Source: Terriglobia bacterium (GTDB taxonomy: Bacteria; Acidobacteriota; Terriglobia; Terriglobales; Acidobacteriaceae). Taken from it: DNA of 64,000 nucleotides. The position numbers were made by a program, and so were the translations under genes. Location of the stretch: NCBI GenBank assembly GCA_020072645.1, contig JAIQGK010000001.1, positions 62,001-126,000 of the forward strand. Direction: 5' to 3'. Shown one piece after another: positions 36,136 to 45,036 of the stretch (within the stretch, counting starts at the first letter, position 1; each line of letters opens with the position of its first letter). Under the pieces are notes generated by a model. That model did no database searches. It saw only the letters and a list, made by a program, of their open reading frames with translations, and was not told where the DNA came from.

Positions 36136-37221
36136 CTATCCGCTGTGGCGGATATGCATCACGTCGCCGTCCTGAACGATGTACTCTTTGCCTTCCAGCC
36201 GCAGCTGGCCTTTGGCGCGAGCATTGGCTTCAGAGCCCGCTTCCAGCAAGGTGTCCCAGTGAATGGTTTCCGCGCGGATGAAATGCTTTTCCAGATCGGA
36301 ATGGATTGCGCCCGCGGCGTTCTGCGCGCGCGATCCCCGCGGCACGGTCCAGGCGCGGCACTCATCTTCACCAATGGTGAAGAATGAAATCACGCCCAGC
36401 AATTCGTAGGTCTTGCGGATCAGGCGTGTCAGGCCGCTCTCTTTGAGTCCGTAACTGGAAAGAAATTCCTGCGCTTCCTCGTCGCTCATGTCTGCGAGTT
36501 CGGCTTCGACTTTGCCGCAGATAGCCGTAGCGCCAGCGTTTTTGCGCGACGAGATTTCCTGTAGCCCGAATTTACTGACAGCTTTTTCCAGATCGTCGCC
36601 CAGGGTCTGCGATTCATTGACGTTCAGCACGTAGAGAATCGGTTTCTGGCTCAGGAACATGAAGCCGCGGATGCGCTTCTCGTCGTCGGCGGTGATTTCC
36701 ATTTCGCGCAGGGGCAGCTCTTTTTCCAGATGCGCCTTGGCGCGCAGGATCAAGTCATTTTCCCGCTCAAGCTCCGCGTTCTTCATCTTCTTTAAATCTT
36801 TTTCCAGGCGCTCCAGACGTTTTTCCACCTGGCCCAGGTCGCTTACGATTAGGTCAAAGTCCACGGTCTTGGCGTCGCGCAGCGGGTTGATGTCACCTAC
36901 GTGAGGGATGGAAGGATCGTCAAAGGCGCGCAGAACGTGGGCCAGCGCGTCCACGGTGCGCAGGGCTGTGAGGAAAGCCGTTTCCTTCAATGCTTCCTGG
37001 CCGATGGCGGCCACGTCAGCGTATTCCACCACCGCATGCGTCAGCTTCTTGGGGTTGTATTGGGCCGCAAGACGGTCGAGACGGTCGTCGGGGACTTTGG
37101 CGATCCCCAAATGCGCTTCACGGGGATTCGAGTGGCCGCGGGTTGATACGTCCACTTTGGTCAGAATTTTAAACAGCGATGTCTTGCCCACCTGCGGCAG
37201 GCCGATGATACCTGTTTTCAT
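36136..37221 (-). CDS. YchF-related GTPase/ATPase
   Basis: This 361-residue protein of the YchF/Obg group has a G1-type P-loop GLPQVGKTSLF, a G4-like segment NVNES (YchF has NxxE rather than NKxD, which favours ATP), a central coiled coil (VEKRLERLEKDLKKMKNAELE) and a C-terminal TGS-like domain (YIVQDGDVMHIRHSG). YchF binds ribosomes and is linked to stress and redox control. The P-loop differs from the standard GLPNVGKS, so it may be a diverged subfamily. It is flanked by family C repeats. Confidence 0.85.
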   Translation of the reverse strand: MKTGIIGLPQVGKTSLFKILTKVDVSTRGHSNPREAHLGIAKVPDDRLDRLAAQYNPKKLTHAVVEYADVAAIGQEALKETAFLTALRTVDALAHVLRAFDDPSIPHVGDINPLRDAKTVDFDLIVSDLGQVEKRLERLEKDLKKMKNAELERENDLILRAKAHLEKELPLREMEITADDEKRIRGFMFLSQKPILYVLNVNESQTLGDDLEKAVSKFGLQEISSRKNAGATAICGKVEAELADMSDEEAQEFLSSYGLKESGLTRLIRKTYELLGVISFFTIGEDECRAWTVPRGSRAQNAAGAIHSDLEKHFIRAETIHWDTLLEAGSEANARAKGQLRLEGKEYIVQDGDVMHIRHSG

Positions 37222-37225
37222 TTAT

Positions 37226-37425
37226 TTGTCGCTTCGCTCCAAACCGCTATGCGGATTCGTGTTCTATAAGCTTTGTTTTGCGCCTGTTGCAGCGGGCTCA
37301 GCGCGTGGTCGGCTTCGCCCTCAATCTTGTCGCTTCGCTCCAAACCGCCAATGTGACTCGTGTTGGTAAACTCTGTTCTGCGCTTGTTGCAGCGGGCTCG
37401 GCGCGTGGTCGGCCTCGCCCTTATA
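37226..37425. repeat. Two tandem copies of family C repeat
   Basis: Two direct copies, about 37226-37320 and 37325-37422, each begin ttgtcgcttcgctccaaaccgc and end gcagcgggctc(a/g)gcgcgtggtcgg(c/t)(t/c)tcgccct. Strong similarity between the copies points to recent duplication. The rest of the gap to 37555 shows nothing else. Confidence 0.75.
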
Positions 37426-37555
37426 TGTTTCTGTTGTTAGAAATTTGACGCCAGGGAGTGTGTTGAGGCCCTATCAAGATTGTATCAAGTCGCGATGACG
37501 GGACTAAGGTTGAGCGAGCCAAAAGCCAATGGCCAAGAGCTGATTTTCCCATTTG

Positions 37556-38029
37556 CTAATTGCTCGAGTCGAACCGTCGCGCAGTCAAAATGACGATGCC
37601 AAGACCGAGGAAGAGAACGCCGCCTTCAAGGCGGGTGGACCATGCATGAAGACTGTCGAATTCGGCCCGGCCGAGAGACGATTCCATCATTGAAGGGCTT
37701 GATCGCAGCTCACGCATCCGTGGCGTGATCCCGAATTGCGAGACCATCGTGAAAGCAAGCATCAGCACAATAAAAATATGGCTCAAGGCAAACGGCCGGA
37801 GTTGAACATATTTCTGCCAGTTATAAACGAGTGAGCAAACCAGGAAAACCACGCCGGATATCAATCCCATCCAGTGAAGCTTACCCAGCGTCGCGTTCAC
37901 AACGTCGCCCGCCAATTTAGTTGTTGGCAGGACGCCAAAAAGAGTCGGCGCCAGCACGAACGCAAAAAAGATAATCCCGCCGATCCACACGATTAGCGCC
38001 AGCAGCATGAGAAATCGAAGAAAGGACAT
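37556..38029 (-). CDS. DUF4149-family membrane protein
   Basis: The 157-residue protein has four hydrophobic segments (starting MSFLRFLMLLALIVWIGGI, then IFFAFVLAPTLFGVLP) and the central segment LHWMGLISGVVFLV. It matches the DUF4149/TMEM205-like family of unknown function. Conserved arginines and FGITPRMRELR lie between segments 3 and 4. It stands alone between repeat blocks; no partner is obvious. Confidence 0.8.
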   Translation of the reverse strand: MSFLRFLMLLALIVWIGGIIFFAFVLAPTLFGVLPTTKLAGDVVNATLGKLHWMGLISGVVFLVCSLVYNWQKYVQLRPFALSHIFIVLMLAFTMVSQFGITPRMRELRSSPSMMESSLGRAEFDSLHAWSTRLEGGVLFLGLGIVILTARRFDSSN

Positions 38030-38054
38030 GTTGGGAAAGTATAGCTGCTGTTCT

Positions 38055-38228
38055 GAAATCCCGAACGTAGTGAGGGACCCATATGGCCAATAGGATTTTG
38101 AGATGAAAAAATAAGAAGCGTCGCGGTTGCGCTCCAGAGCATTTCTGGCTATAGGGCTCCCTCACTGCGTTCGGGATTTCAGCAGCACATCTGGCTATAG
38201 GGCTCCCTCACTGCGTTCGGGATTTCAA
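38055..38228. repeat. Family B repeat cluster with a tandem duplication
   Basis: A B arm tcccgaacgtagtgaggga (about 38060-38078) faces two directly repeated inverse arms, each part of ctggctatagggctccctcac followed by tgcgttcgggatttcag, at about 38145-38180 and 38190-38226. The duplicated block touches the stop codon of the moxR-like gene. No gene is seen in the gap. Confidence 0.75.
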
Positions 38229-39200
38229 CTAAACCGGCACAGGCACCGACTGAACAATGTCGCGGAGAATATTGTCGCCCTGGTCGGATTTCTTCAGCGT
38301 GGAAGAATAACGGGCATTCACCACAACGCGATGCGAGAAGACCGGCACGACGAGCTGCTTAAAGTCGGCGGGCGTGGCGAAGCGGCGCCCTTCAAGATAG
38401 GCCATGGCCTGCGCGGCGCGATAGAGCATGAGCGATCCGCGGGGCGAGACGCCGAGCGAAAGCGTTTCAATCTCGCGGGTCTTTTTGACGATTTCCAGCG
38501 CGTAGTCGACGAGCGAATCGTCCACCTTCACCTGTGTGACTTCATCCTGCATGGCGATGATGTCCGCGCCGGTGGCGACGGGCTTCACGGAATCCAAGCG
38601 GGCTGCGCCAGCTTCAGAGCGCAGAATCTCGCGTTCGTTATCGCCTTGCGGATAGCCCATGCGGACGCGCAGCAGAAAACGGTCAAGCTGCGATTCCGGC
38701 AGCGGATACGTGCCGTGATGTTCAATCGGGTTCTGCGTGGCGATCACCAGAAAAGGCTGCGGCAATGGATGCGAATTGCCGTCCATGGTGACCTGGCCTT
38801 CATTCATCGCTTCCAGAAGGGCGGACTGCGTTTTGGGCGTGGTGCGATTGATTTCATCGGCCAGCAAGACATTGGTAAAAATCGGGCCGGCCTTGAATTC
38901 GAACTGGCTTTCTGACGCCGAGAAGACTGAGATGCCCAGCACGTCCGACGGCAGCATGTCACTGGTGAACTGGATCCGCTGAAAGCTGCAATCAAGCGCC
39001 CGTGAAAGAGCGTGGGCCAGCGTGGTTTTGCCGACGCCGGGTACGCCTTCAATCAGCAGGTGGCCGCGCGCGAGCACCGAGACCAGGGCCAGGCGCAACA
39101 CTTCATCGTTGCCGCGGATGATGGTGCGCAGCGATTGCTCAATAGCCGCCGCTCGGGCGCTGGTGCTGGTGGTGGAAGACTTAATTTCAGTGGAAGCCAT
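38229..39200 (-). CDS. MoxR-family AAA+ ATPase
   Basis: This 323-residue ATPase has Walker A GVPGVGKTT, Walker B VLLADEINRT, sensor VIATQNPIEHHGTYPLPESQ and DRFLLRVRMGYP, as in the MoxR family. MoxR proteins act as chaperones for complex assembly, often beside DUF58 and VWA genes; none of these is adjacent here. ATG 39200 (MASTEIKSS) was chosen over an in-frame start at 39233. The GvpN gas vesicle ATPase belongs to the same superfamily, but this gene lies 30 kb from the gvp cluster and looks like generic MoxR. Confidence 0.9.
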   Translation of the reverse strand: MASTEIKSSTTSTSARAAAIEQSLRTIIRGNDEVLRLALVSVLARGHLLIEGVPGVGKTTLAHALSRALDCSFQRIQFTSDMLPSDVLGISVFSASESQFEFKAGPIFTNVLLADEINRTTPKTQSALLEAMNEGQVTMDGNSHPLPQPFLVIATQNPIEHHGTYPLPESQLDRFLLRVRMGYPQGDNEREILRSEAGAARLDSVKPVATGADIIAMQDEVTQVKVDDSLVDYALEIVKKTREIETLSLGVSPRGSLMLYRAAQAMAYLEGRRFATPADFKQLVVPVFSHRVVVNARYSSTLKKSDQGDNILRDIVQSVPVPV

Positions 39201-39564
39201 CGACTTGGGTTCTATTGTATCGCTGTATCGCACGCTAAGGAGTCCGTTTCCTTACCACTATGCGGTGATTCTCCCGGTTGCTCAAGCAACGAAAGGGCTG
39301 ATACTTATGCCCAAAGTAACCTGAGAGCGGTCCTAAGTAGATCGCACGAGCGCGGGAAAATTGCGCGGTTTATGAGGGCGAGCAGTGTAGACGCGGAAGA
39401 GGATTTTTTGCGCGCGCTTCGCTGCATTGCGTCCCAGCAAGCCAAAATCGGGCCTGATGGGAGCAGCTGCGCGCGGGCCTGCGGCGCAAGGAAAGGTTTC
39501 CTTCGTGTCCTTGTGGTTAAAATCTTTTGGTTTTCTCCCTGCCTCAGTGTCTCCGTGGTGGATG
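39201..39564. other. Intergenic region upstream of the moxR-like gene
   Basis: No gene is supported here. The part 39497-39562 (tccttcgtgtccttgtggtt to cctcagtgtctccgtggtgg) is a family F repeat remnant lying directly behind truA. The remainder shows no clear element. Confidence 0.4.
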
Positions 39565-40374
39565 TTAGTACTCAACGCTCACCAGGAACAGTCCGCTCGC
39601 TGGGGCGGTGGCTGCGGCGGCGGAGCGGTCACGGAGTTCAAGAATGCGCCGGACATCGGCGACTGAGAGGCTGCCTTTGCCGACCATGAGAAATGTTCCG
39701 ACGAGGTTGCGCACCATGTGGTGAAGAAATCCGTTGCCGCGGACGGTATAGATCAATTCGTCGGCGTGGCGCTGCCATTGGGAGAGAAAGATGGTGCGGA
39801 CGTTGTTGGGTTCAAGTCCGGCATTTGCCGCGAGAGTCTCTTGATCGGCTGCAAGAGTTTCTTTGCGTTTTTCTGGATCGACGGCGGCGAAGCTGGTGAA
39901 GTCATGCTCGCCTTCAACGAGGGCGGCGGCCTGGATCATGAGCGATTCGTTGAGCGGATAAGGATGGTGGTAAACATAGCGCGCCTGGAATGGAGAGCAA
40001 ATTGCTCCACGATAGATGTGGTATCGGTAAGTTTTGGCGATAGCCGAGCGGCGCGCGTGGAATTCAGGCGGCATTTCTTCCGCGGCAAGAACGCGTATGG
40101 AGCGGGGAAGAATGTCATTTAAAGCGCGAACCAGGTTGTCGACCGGAATGGGAGAATTAGTGGTTACGGTGGCGACTTGAGCGAGCGCGTGGACGCCTGC
40201 ATCGGTGCGGCCAGAGCCTTGCGGGAGAGTTTTTTCGCCCGTGAGGTGTTCGAAAGCGGACACCAGTGTCCCCTGAACGGACAGTCGGTCGGGCTGGACC
40301 TGCCATCCGGCGAAGTCGTGACCATCGTAAGCGAGCGTGAGTTTGAGATTTCGCAAGCCGGGTTCCCCCAACAC
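39565..40374 (-). CDS. truA: tRNA pseudouridine(38-40) synthase TruA
   Basis: The 269-residue enzyme makes pseudouridine in the anticodon arm of tRNAs. Signature blocks: LTLAYDGHDFAGWQVQP, GSGRTDAGVHALAQVA with the catalytic Asp, KTYRYHIYRG and GNGFLHHMVRNLVG. A short insert with a KETLAADQETLAA repeat (about residues 170-185) is unusual for the family and reads as a small internal duplication. Starts with GTG 40374. It is monocistronic and divergent from the TolC-like gene. Confidence 0.94.
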   Translation of the reverse strand: MLGEPGLRNLKLTLAYDGHDFAGWQVQPDRLSVQGTLVSAFEHLTGEKTLPQGSGRTDAGVHALAQVATVTTNSPIPVDNLVRALNDILPRSIRVLAAEEMPPEFHARRSAIAKTYRYHIYRGAICSPFQARYVYHHPYPLNESLMIQAAALVEGEHDFTSFAAVDPEKRKETLAADQETLAANAGLEPNNVRTIFLSQWQRHADELIYTVRGNGFLHHMVRNLVGTFLMVGKGSLSVADVRRILELRDRSAAAATAPASGLFLVSVEY

Positions 40375-40558
40375 TTTTTAACGCCTAAAGCAGCACTGAG
40401 CCGATATACTAACGGGTTTCCGCAACACTGACAGTTTCAGTCTGGAACCGCAAAGGGGGTTCCCGCGTATCTTGAGTGAGCAAAGGTGACGGAACCTGAA
40501 AATTACAGTCTCTATAAATTTATCAATCAGCCAGCTACATGAGATCTGGAGAAAAAGA

Positions 40559-42679
40559 ATGTCTGTAGGATTTATCCGCAGTAATGCTAGAAAAGTAGTC
40601 TCGGTGGTGTGTTTATTGACGTTCCCGGCAGTCGCACAACAGGCGAATACCGGACTGACGATGCAGGCCATGCCGGTGGCGGGACAACAGTCCGGAAGCC
40701 AACAACCTGGCACTGCGACGCCGAATGCTCCCGAGCCAAAGAAGCTGCCGCAGCCAACGCATGTCGACTACTCCAGGCCGTCGCCGCTGCTTCCGAATCC
40801 ATTCGCACGCTATATTCCGCGCGAGGTACCACCGCCATCGTTTACGAACGCGCCGAAGATCGAGCAGTTGATCCAAAACGGCAAGCTGCTGCTGTCATTG
40901 AATGACGCGATCGCCATTGCTCTGGCAGACAACCTTGATATCGCGGTGCAACGCTACAATTTGCCCATTGCCGATACTGACATCCTGCGCACCAAAGCAG
41001 GACAATCATTCCTGGGCACCAATACAGGCGTCGTACAAAATACTCCAGGCGGAGGTGTTGGTGGGGTAGGGTCCGGTGTCACGGGCGCCGGCGCGGGCGG
41101 CACAACAGCAGGTTCCGGTGGAGCAGGCGTCGGTGCGGGCGGTTTCGTCGGAAGCACCAGTGGCGCAGGCCCGCAGCCCGATAGCTTTGATCCTGTCATC
41201 AGCGGGACGCTCAGTTTTGAGCGTGCGGTCTTCCCTCTGTCCAACGCAGTTACCACAGGCACTGCCGTTCTCAACCAGAATACGACGACCGGCAACGTCA
41301 GCTACTCCCAGGGTTTTTCTCCCGGCACCGCTCTGACCGTGGGTTTCAATAACCAGCGTTTTACCTCCAACAGCGCGCGCAATTTTACCAACCCGGATTT
41401 GCAATCGAGCTTCCGGGCGCAGATTCGGCAACATCTTCTGCAAGGCTTTGGTCCATCGCTCAACACTCGTTTGATCCGGCAGGCAAAGAACAATAAGAAG
41501 ATTACAGAAGAAGGCTTCCGGCAGCAGGTAATCGTTACGGTAAGCCAGATTCAGAACATCTATTGGGACCTGGTAAACGCCTACGAAGATTTCAAGGTAA
41601 AAGAGCGTTCGCTTGGACTGGCGCAAAAGACGCTTTCAGACAACCAGAAACAGGTGGAAATCGGCACGTTGGCGCCGCTTGACGTTGTCCGCGCTCAGAG
41701 TAGCGTGGCTACAGCGGAGCAGGACCTGATCATTTCCAGGACCAATCTGCAACTTCAGCAACTGGTAATCAAGAATGCCCTCACTCGCAGCCTGGCCGGC
41801 AATTCCCCGGTAGTGCAGGCTGACGTAATTCCCACGGACACAATTCAGATTCCGGCACAGGAGAACCTTCCGCCAGTCGATGATTTGATTCAACAGGCGC
41901 TGGCGAACCGTCCTGACTACAACCAGCAAAAAATCAACTTGAAGAATGGTGAAATCAATATCAAGGGCGCGAATAATGGACTTCTGCCCGTGATTGATCT
42001 TGTCGGTTTTTACGGCGCATCGTCGATTGCCGGCGTGCAAAACCCGCTGGGAACCTGCGCCGCGGGTCAAAATCCCGCTGTCAATCAGTGCCTTCTGCCC
42101 GGCACTGTTCCCACCACGGGATTCGGAGACGCCTTCACTAATCTCTTCAATTCCAGCGCGCCAGATAAAGGTGTCGCCATCAACATCCAGATTCCGTTGG
42201 GAAATCGTGCGGCGCAGGCCACGCAGGTCCGTTCCCGTTTGGAATTCAGGCAGTCTCAGTTGGCCTTGAAGTCGCTGGAAAACCAGATTGCGTTCACTGT
42301 CCGCAATGACGCTTTCACGGTCGAACAGAACCGGGCTCGCGTCGCGGCGGCGCAAAAGGCGCGTGAACTCGCCTCCCAGACTCTTGATGCTGAGCAGAAG
42401 AAGTACAATCTGGGCGCGTCAACGTATCTGGCAGTTTTGCAGGATGAGCGCGATCTTGCGGCGTCAGAATCCGCCCTTGTAGCGGCCATGACCAACTACG
42501 CAAAGTCCAAGGTCCTTCTGGATAGGGACACTGCCCAGACCCTTGAACGCAACAATATTAAGCTCGATGAGGCTGTCACGGGAGAGATCCACACAGAGCC
42601 AAATGTACCAGGCATTATTCCTAACAAGACCGCTCTTCAGGAAACCAACACTCCGGCGCAGCAGCAACCGCCGAAATAA
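40559..42679 (+). CDS. TolC-family outer-membrane efflux protein
   Basis: This 706-residue protein is an outer-membrane channel of the TolC/OEP type. It has a signal peptide (VVSVVCLLTFPAVAQ), a Pro-rich N-terminal region, and two OEP halves (LSLNDAIAIALADNLDIAVQ; NDAFTVEQNRARVAAAQKAR). Residues about 162-204 are a Gly/Ala/Thr-rich insert (GGGVGGVGSGVTGAGAGG and onwards) not found in standard TolC; it could be a periplasmic or extracellular loop. A ribosome site, ggagaaaaag, precedes the ATG. No MFP or inner-membrane pump gene is adjacent, so its partner is encoded elsewhere. A hairpin terminator follows. Confidence 0.88.
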   Translation: MSVGFIRSNARKVVSVVCLLTFPAVAQQANTGLTMQAMPVAGQQSGSQQPGTATPNAPEPKKLPQPTHVDYSRPSPLLPNPFARYIPREVPPPSFTNAPKIEQLIQNGKLLLSLNDAIAIALADNLDIAVQRYNLPIADTDILRTKAGQSFLGTNTGVVQNTPGGGVGGVGSGVTGAGAGGTTAGSGGAGVGAGGFVGSTSGAGPQPDSFDPVISGTLSFERAVFPLSNAVTTGTAVLNQNTTTGNVSYSQGFSPGTALTVGFNNQRFTSNSARNFTNPDLQSSFRAQIRQHLLQGFGPSLNTRLIRQAKNNKKITEEGFRQQVIVTVSQIQNIYWDLVNAYEDFKVKERSLGLAQKTLSDNQKQVEIGTLAPLDVVRAQSSVATAEQDLIISRTNLQLQQLVIKNALTRSLAGNSPVVQADVIPTDTIQIPAQENLPPVDDLIQQALANRPDYNQQKINLKNGEINIKGANNGLLPVIDLVGFYGASSIAGVQNPLGTCAAGQNPAVNQCLLPGTVPTTGFGDAFTNLFNSSAPDKGVAINIQIPLGNRAAQATQVRSRLEFRQSQLALKSLENQIAFTVRNDAFTVEQNRARVAAAQKARELASQTLDAEQKKYNLGASTYLAVLQDERDLAASESALVAAMTNYAKSKVLLDRDTAQTLERNNIKLDEAVTGEIHTEPNVPGIIPNKTALQETNTPAQQQPPK

Positions 42680-42741
42680 TATTTTTAGGTAATGGGTCTC
42701 TTAAAATTGCCCACTACCTACTTTTAAATCGTTGAACACCG

Positions 42742-42775
42742 CCGGCTGGCCTTTTTAGGCTGGCCGGTTTTATTT
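42742..42775 (+). terminator. Terminator of the TolC-like gene
   Basis: Stem CCGGCTGGCC (42742-42751) with GGCTGGCCGG (42758-42767), 10 pairs including two G-U, followed by ttttattt. A second imperfect hairpin, aggtaatggg/cccactacct, lies just before it at about 42686-42721. Confidence 0.75.
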
Positions 42776-42819
42776 GTCGATCTTTACGTTGAAGATCCGC
42801 TCGCTTTCTCGTCGGTAAA

Positions 42820-42869
42820 ACTCTGGAATTTGTGCAACAACCTGATATATATTCTTCCAACCCCCTTGT
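42820..42869 (+). promoter_or_regulatory. Conserved promoter-like block before DUF3857 paralogue 1
   Basis: ACTCTGG (42820-42826), 19 nt, TATATA (42846-42851), then CCCCCTTGT (42861-42869). The same order and spacing precede paralogues 2 and 3. TATATA is a plausible -10 element and ACTCTGG lies near the -35 position. Confidence 0.55.
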
Positions 42870-42903
42870 AACCCCCACCCAAGCTTTTGATGGAGCTGAA
42901 TCC

Positions 42904-44892
42904 ATGTCACGCCAGCAAGCCTTCGTGTTGCTTCTCCTGATCTCAGGATTGAGTGTCTTCGCTAAATCTAATGACAAGGGATATCCGGAAGGATGGTTGC
43001 CAATCACCCAGCAGGACCTATCGATTAAGGAGGTCCCTAATGACCGGGGTGCAGATGCTATCCAGCTCTACATGAGCTATTACAAGGATGATGACGCCAA
43101 ATTCATTTCTGTTTACAAGCGCATCAAAATCTTGCGTGAAGGGGCGCTGCAACCGGGGAAGAGCCTGGTGGATGTGGAGATCACTCTTCAACCTGGACAA
43201 TCGCTCAAAGAACTAGCGGCGCGGACCATTCACCCAGACCAGACGATTGTAGATTTTACCGGCAAGCCCTTTGAAAAAGTCATCATCAAGACTCGGGGAG
43301 TAAAGTTGGTAGCTCGGGCATTCACATTGCCGGATGTCACCGTAGGTAGCATCATCGAATATCGATATGTGATTGCATTGCCTCCTCGCGTAGTTAGTCC
43401 CATCTCAGCGTGGCCGATCCAGGGGGATCTGTTTACCCTGAAGGAGAATCTCCGCTTTCGTGCTTACCAGGGGCTTGTGATGGTGCCCAGTGAATGGAGA
43501 AGCGTCATCCCCAGGTCGAAGGTTTCTTATTCCTACCTGAACCAGATTGATCCTAATGTGCCGGAGAGAAAAGAAGGGAACCTGATGGAGCTTGAACTCC
43601 AGAATGTTCCCAAATTTGATGCCGAGGAATACATGCCGCCAGAGGACGATTTCCGGCCCGTCCTGTTGTTCTACTATGGCGGACGGGAAATGTCCTCTCC
43701 TGATAGCTTCTGGGATGAATGGCAGAAGTCGACCACAGAATACGTGGATAAATTCATCGGTAACGCTCGCCAAATCCACGACGCTGTCACGCAGGCCACA
43801 AGCGGTGAAACCGATCCCGAAAAAAAGCTGCGCCGGCTGTACACGCGCGCCCAGCAAATCCGGAATCTTACCTTCGAGCGGAAGCGAACAGACCAGGAGA
43901 ATAAAGAAGAACATCTCAAACGCCATTCCAGCGCGCAGGAAGTTCTGCAACAGGGCTATGGCACGTCGTGGGAAGTCAATGCCACCTTTGCGGCCCTGGC
44001 TCGAGCAGCTGGTTTTGACGCCAATATGCTTGGTGTGTCGGACCGCGGGGAGCGTTCGTTCAATAAGGTCATCCTTTGGGCAGGACAGCTTGATTCCAGT
44101 GCGGTTATGGTCAGTTCGGGCGGAAAGGACTTCGTTCTGGATCCGGGGACCATGTTTTGTCCATTTGGACTTCTGCGATGGCGGAACAGCGGAACGAGCG
44201 CGCTGAAATATAGTACGAGTAATGGCGGTTTCATTACCACGCCGCAGGCCCAAAGTTCAGTATTGCGCCGAACAGCCCATGTTACGGTGGATAGCAATGG
44301 CAGCTTAAATGGTGAACTCTCCGTGGAGTTCAAGGGAGCAGACGCGCTGGAACACCGGCTGGAAGCGCTGAATCAGGACGATGCTGGGCGTCGCAAGGGC
44401 CTGGAGGATGAAGTGAAAGGATGGCTTCCCCAGGCGGCTGTAGTCAAGTTGCACGATTCCAAAGGCTGGGATTCGATTGACGATCCATTGGTGGCGCGAT
44501 TTAAGATTGAAATCCCATCCTTCGCGTCACTGACCGGAAAGCGCTTGTTGTTGCCGGCATTTTCCTTTTCTACTCTCCAGAAGAATATGTTTCTCAGCCA
44601 ATTTCGCCGCTACCCCATCAGCTTTCCTTCTCCATTTACTGAAGAGGATGAGCTGACAATGGAACTGCCTGAAGCTTACGCAGTGGAAGAGCCCCCTTAT
44701 CGGCGCAAAATAGGTCTTTCCTATGCTGGATACGAAATTTCTTCTGAAGTGAAGGACCATGAGCTAACCACCGAGCGCGAGTTGAATTTCAAGGAAACCG
44801 AGTTACCGCCGGATAAGTATGAGGAGCTTAAAAACTTTTTCACCGTGGTCCAAAAAGGAGACGAGGGCCAGGCCGTCCTGCGGCGCGACTAG
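42904..44892 (+). CDS. DUF3857/transglutaminase-like exported protein, paralogue 1 (catalytic residues lost)
   Basis: The 662-residue protein has a signal peptide (AFVLLLLISGLSVFA), an N-terminal DUF3857 domain (about 40-230: TIHPDQTIVDFTGKPFEKVI, VTVGSIIEYRYVI), a transglutaminase-like core (about 270-430) and a C-terminal beta domain. The GDC motif of active enzymes is replaced by GTS and the downstream His region by DSSAVMV, so it is probably a pseudoenzyme. A conserved PGTMFCPFGLLRW block near residue 415 is shared with paralogues 2 and 3. ATG 42904 has a ggag ribosome site. It may act as a periplasmic binding or scaffold protein; the function is unknown. Confidence 0.85.
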   Translation: MSRQQAFVLLLLISGLSVFAKSNDKGYPEGWLPITQQDLSIKEVPNDRGADAIQLYMSYYKDDDAKFISVYKRIKILREGALQPGKSLVDVEITLQPGQSLKELAARTIHPDQTIVDFTGKPFEKVIIKTRGVKLVARAFTLPDVTVGSIIEYRYVIALPPRVVSPISAWPIQGDLFTLKENLRFRAYQGLVMVPSEWRSVIPRSKVSYSYLNQIDPNVPERKEGNLMELELQNVPKFDAEEYMPPEDDFRPVLLFYYGGREMSSPDSFWDEWQKSTTEYVDKFIGNARQIHDAVTQATSGETDPEKKLRRLYTRAQQIRNLTFERKRTDQENKEEHLKRHSSAQEVLQQGYGTSWEVNATFAALARAAGFDANMLGVSDRGERSFNKVILWAGQLDSSAVMVSSGGKDFVLDPGTMFCPFGLLRWRNSGTSALKYSTSNGGFITTPQAQSSVLRRTAHVTVDSNGSLNGELSVEFKGADALEHRLEALNQDDAGRRKGLEDEVKGWLPQAAVVKLHDSKGWDSIDDPLVARFKIEIPSFASLTGKRLLLPAFSFSTLQKNMFLSQFRRYPISFPSPFTEEDELTMELPEAYAVEEPPYRRKIGLSYAGYEISSEVKDHELTTERELNFKETELPPDKYEELKNFFTVVQKGDEGQAVLRRD

Positions 44893-44960
44893 ATCAAAAA
44901 TTCCAGCATACGGAAATGACCGGAGAACCATTCTGGGCCGGCTCAAAAAATGGGCCAGAG

Positions 44961-45014
44961 ACTCTGGTCAGATTGCCTTTCTTGTTATATAGTTTGCAAA
45001 CAAAATCCCCCCTT
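44961..45014 (+). promoter_or_regulatory. Conserved promoter-like block before DUF3857 paralogue 2
   Basis: ACTCTGG (44961-44967), 18 nt, TATATA (44986-44991), then CCCCCCTT (45007-45014). It matches the blocks before paralogues 1 and 3, although the surrounding sequence differs. Confidence 0.55.
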
Positions 45015-45036
45015 AAACAGTGCTGAGGTGCTTGCG

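Noticed and set aside
38229-39200. MoxR-type ATPase as the missing GvpN
   Set aside because: It is 30 kb away, its sequence is generic MoxR and it is not in a gvp context.
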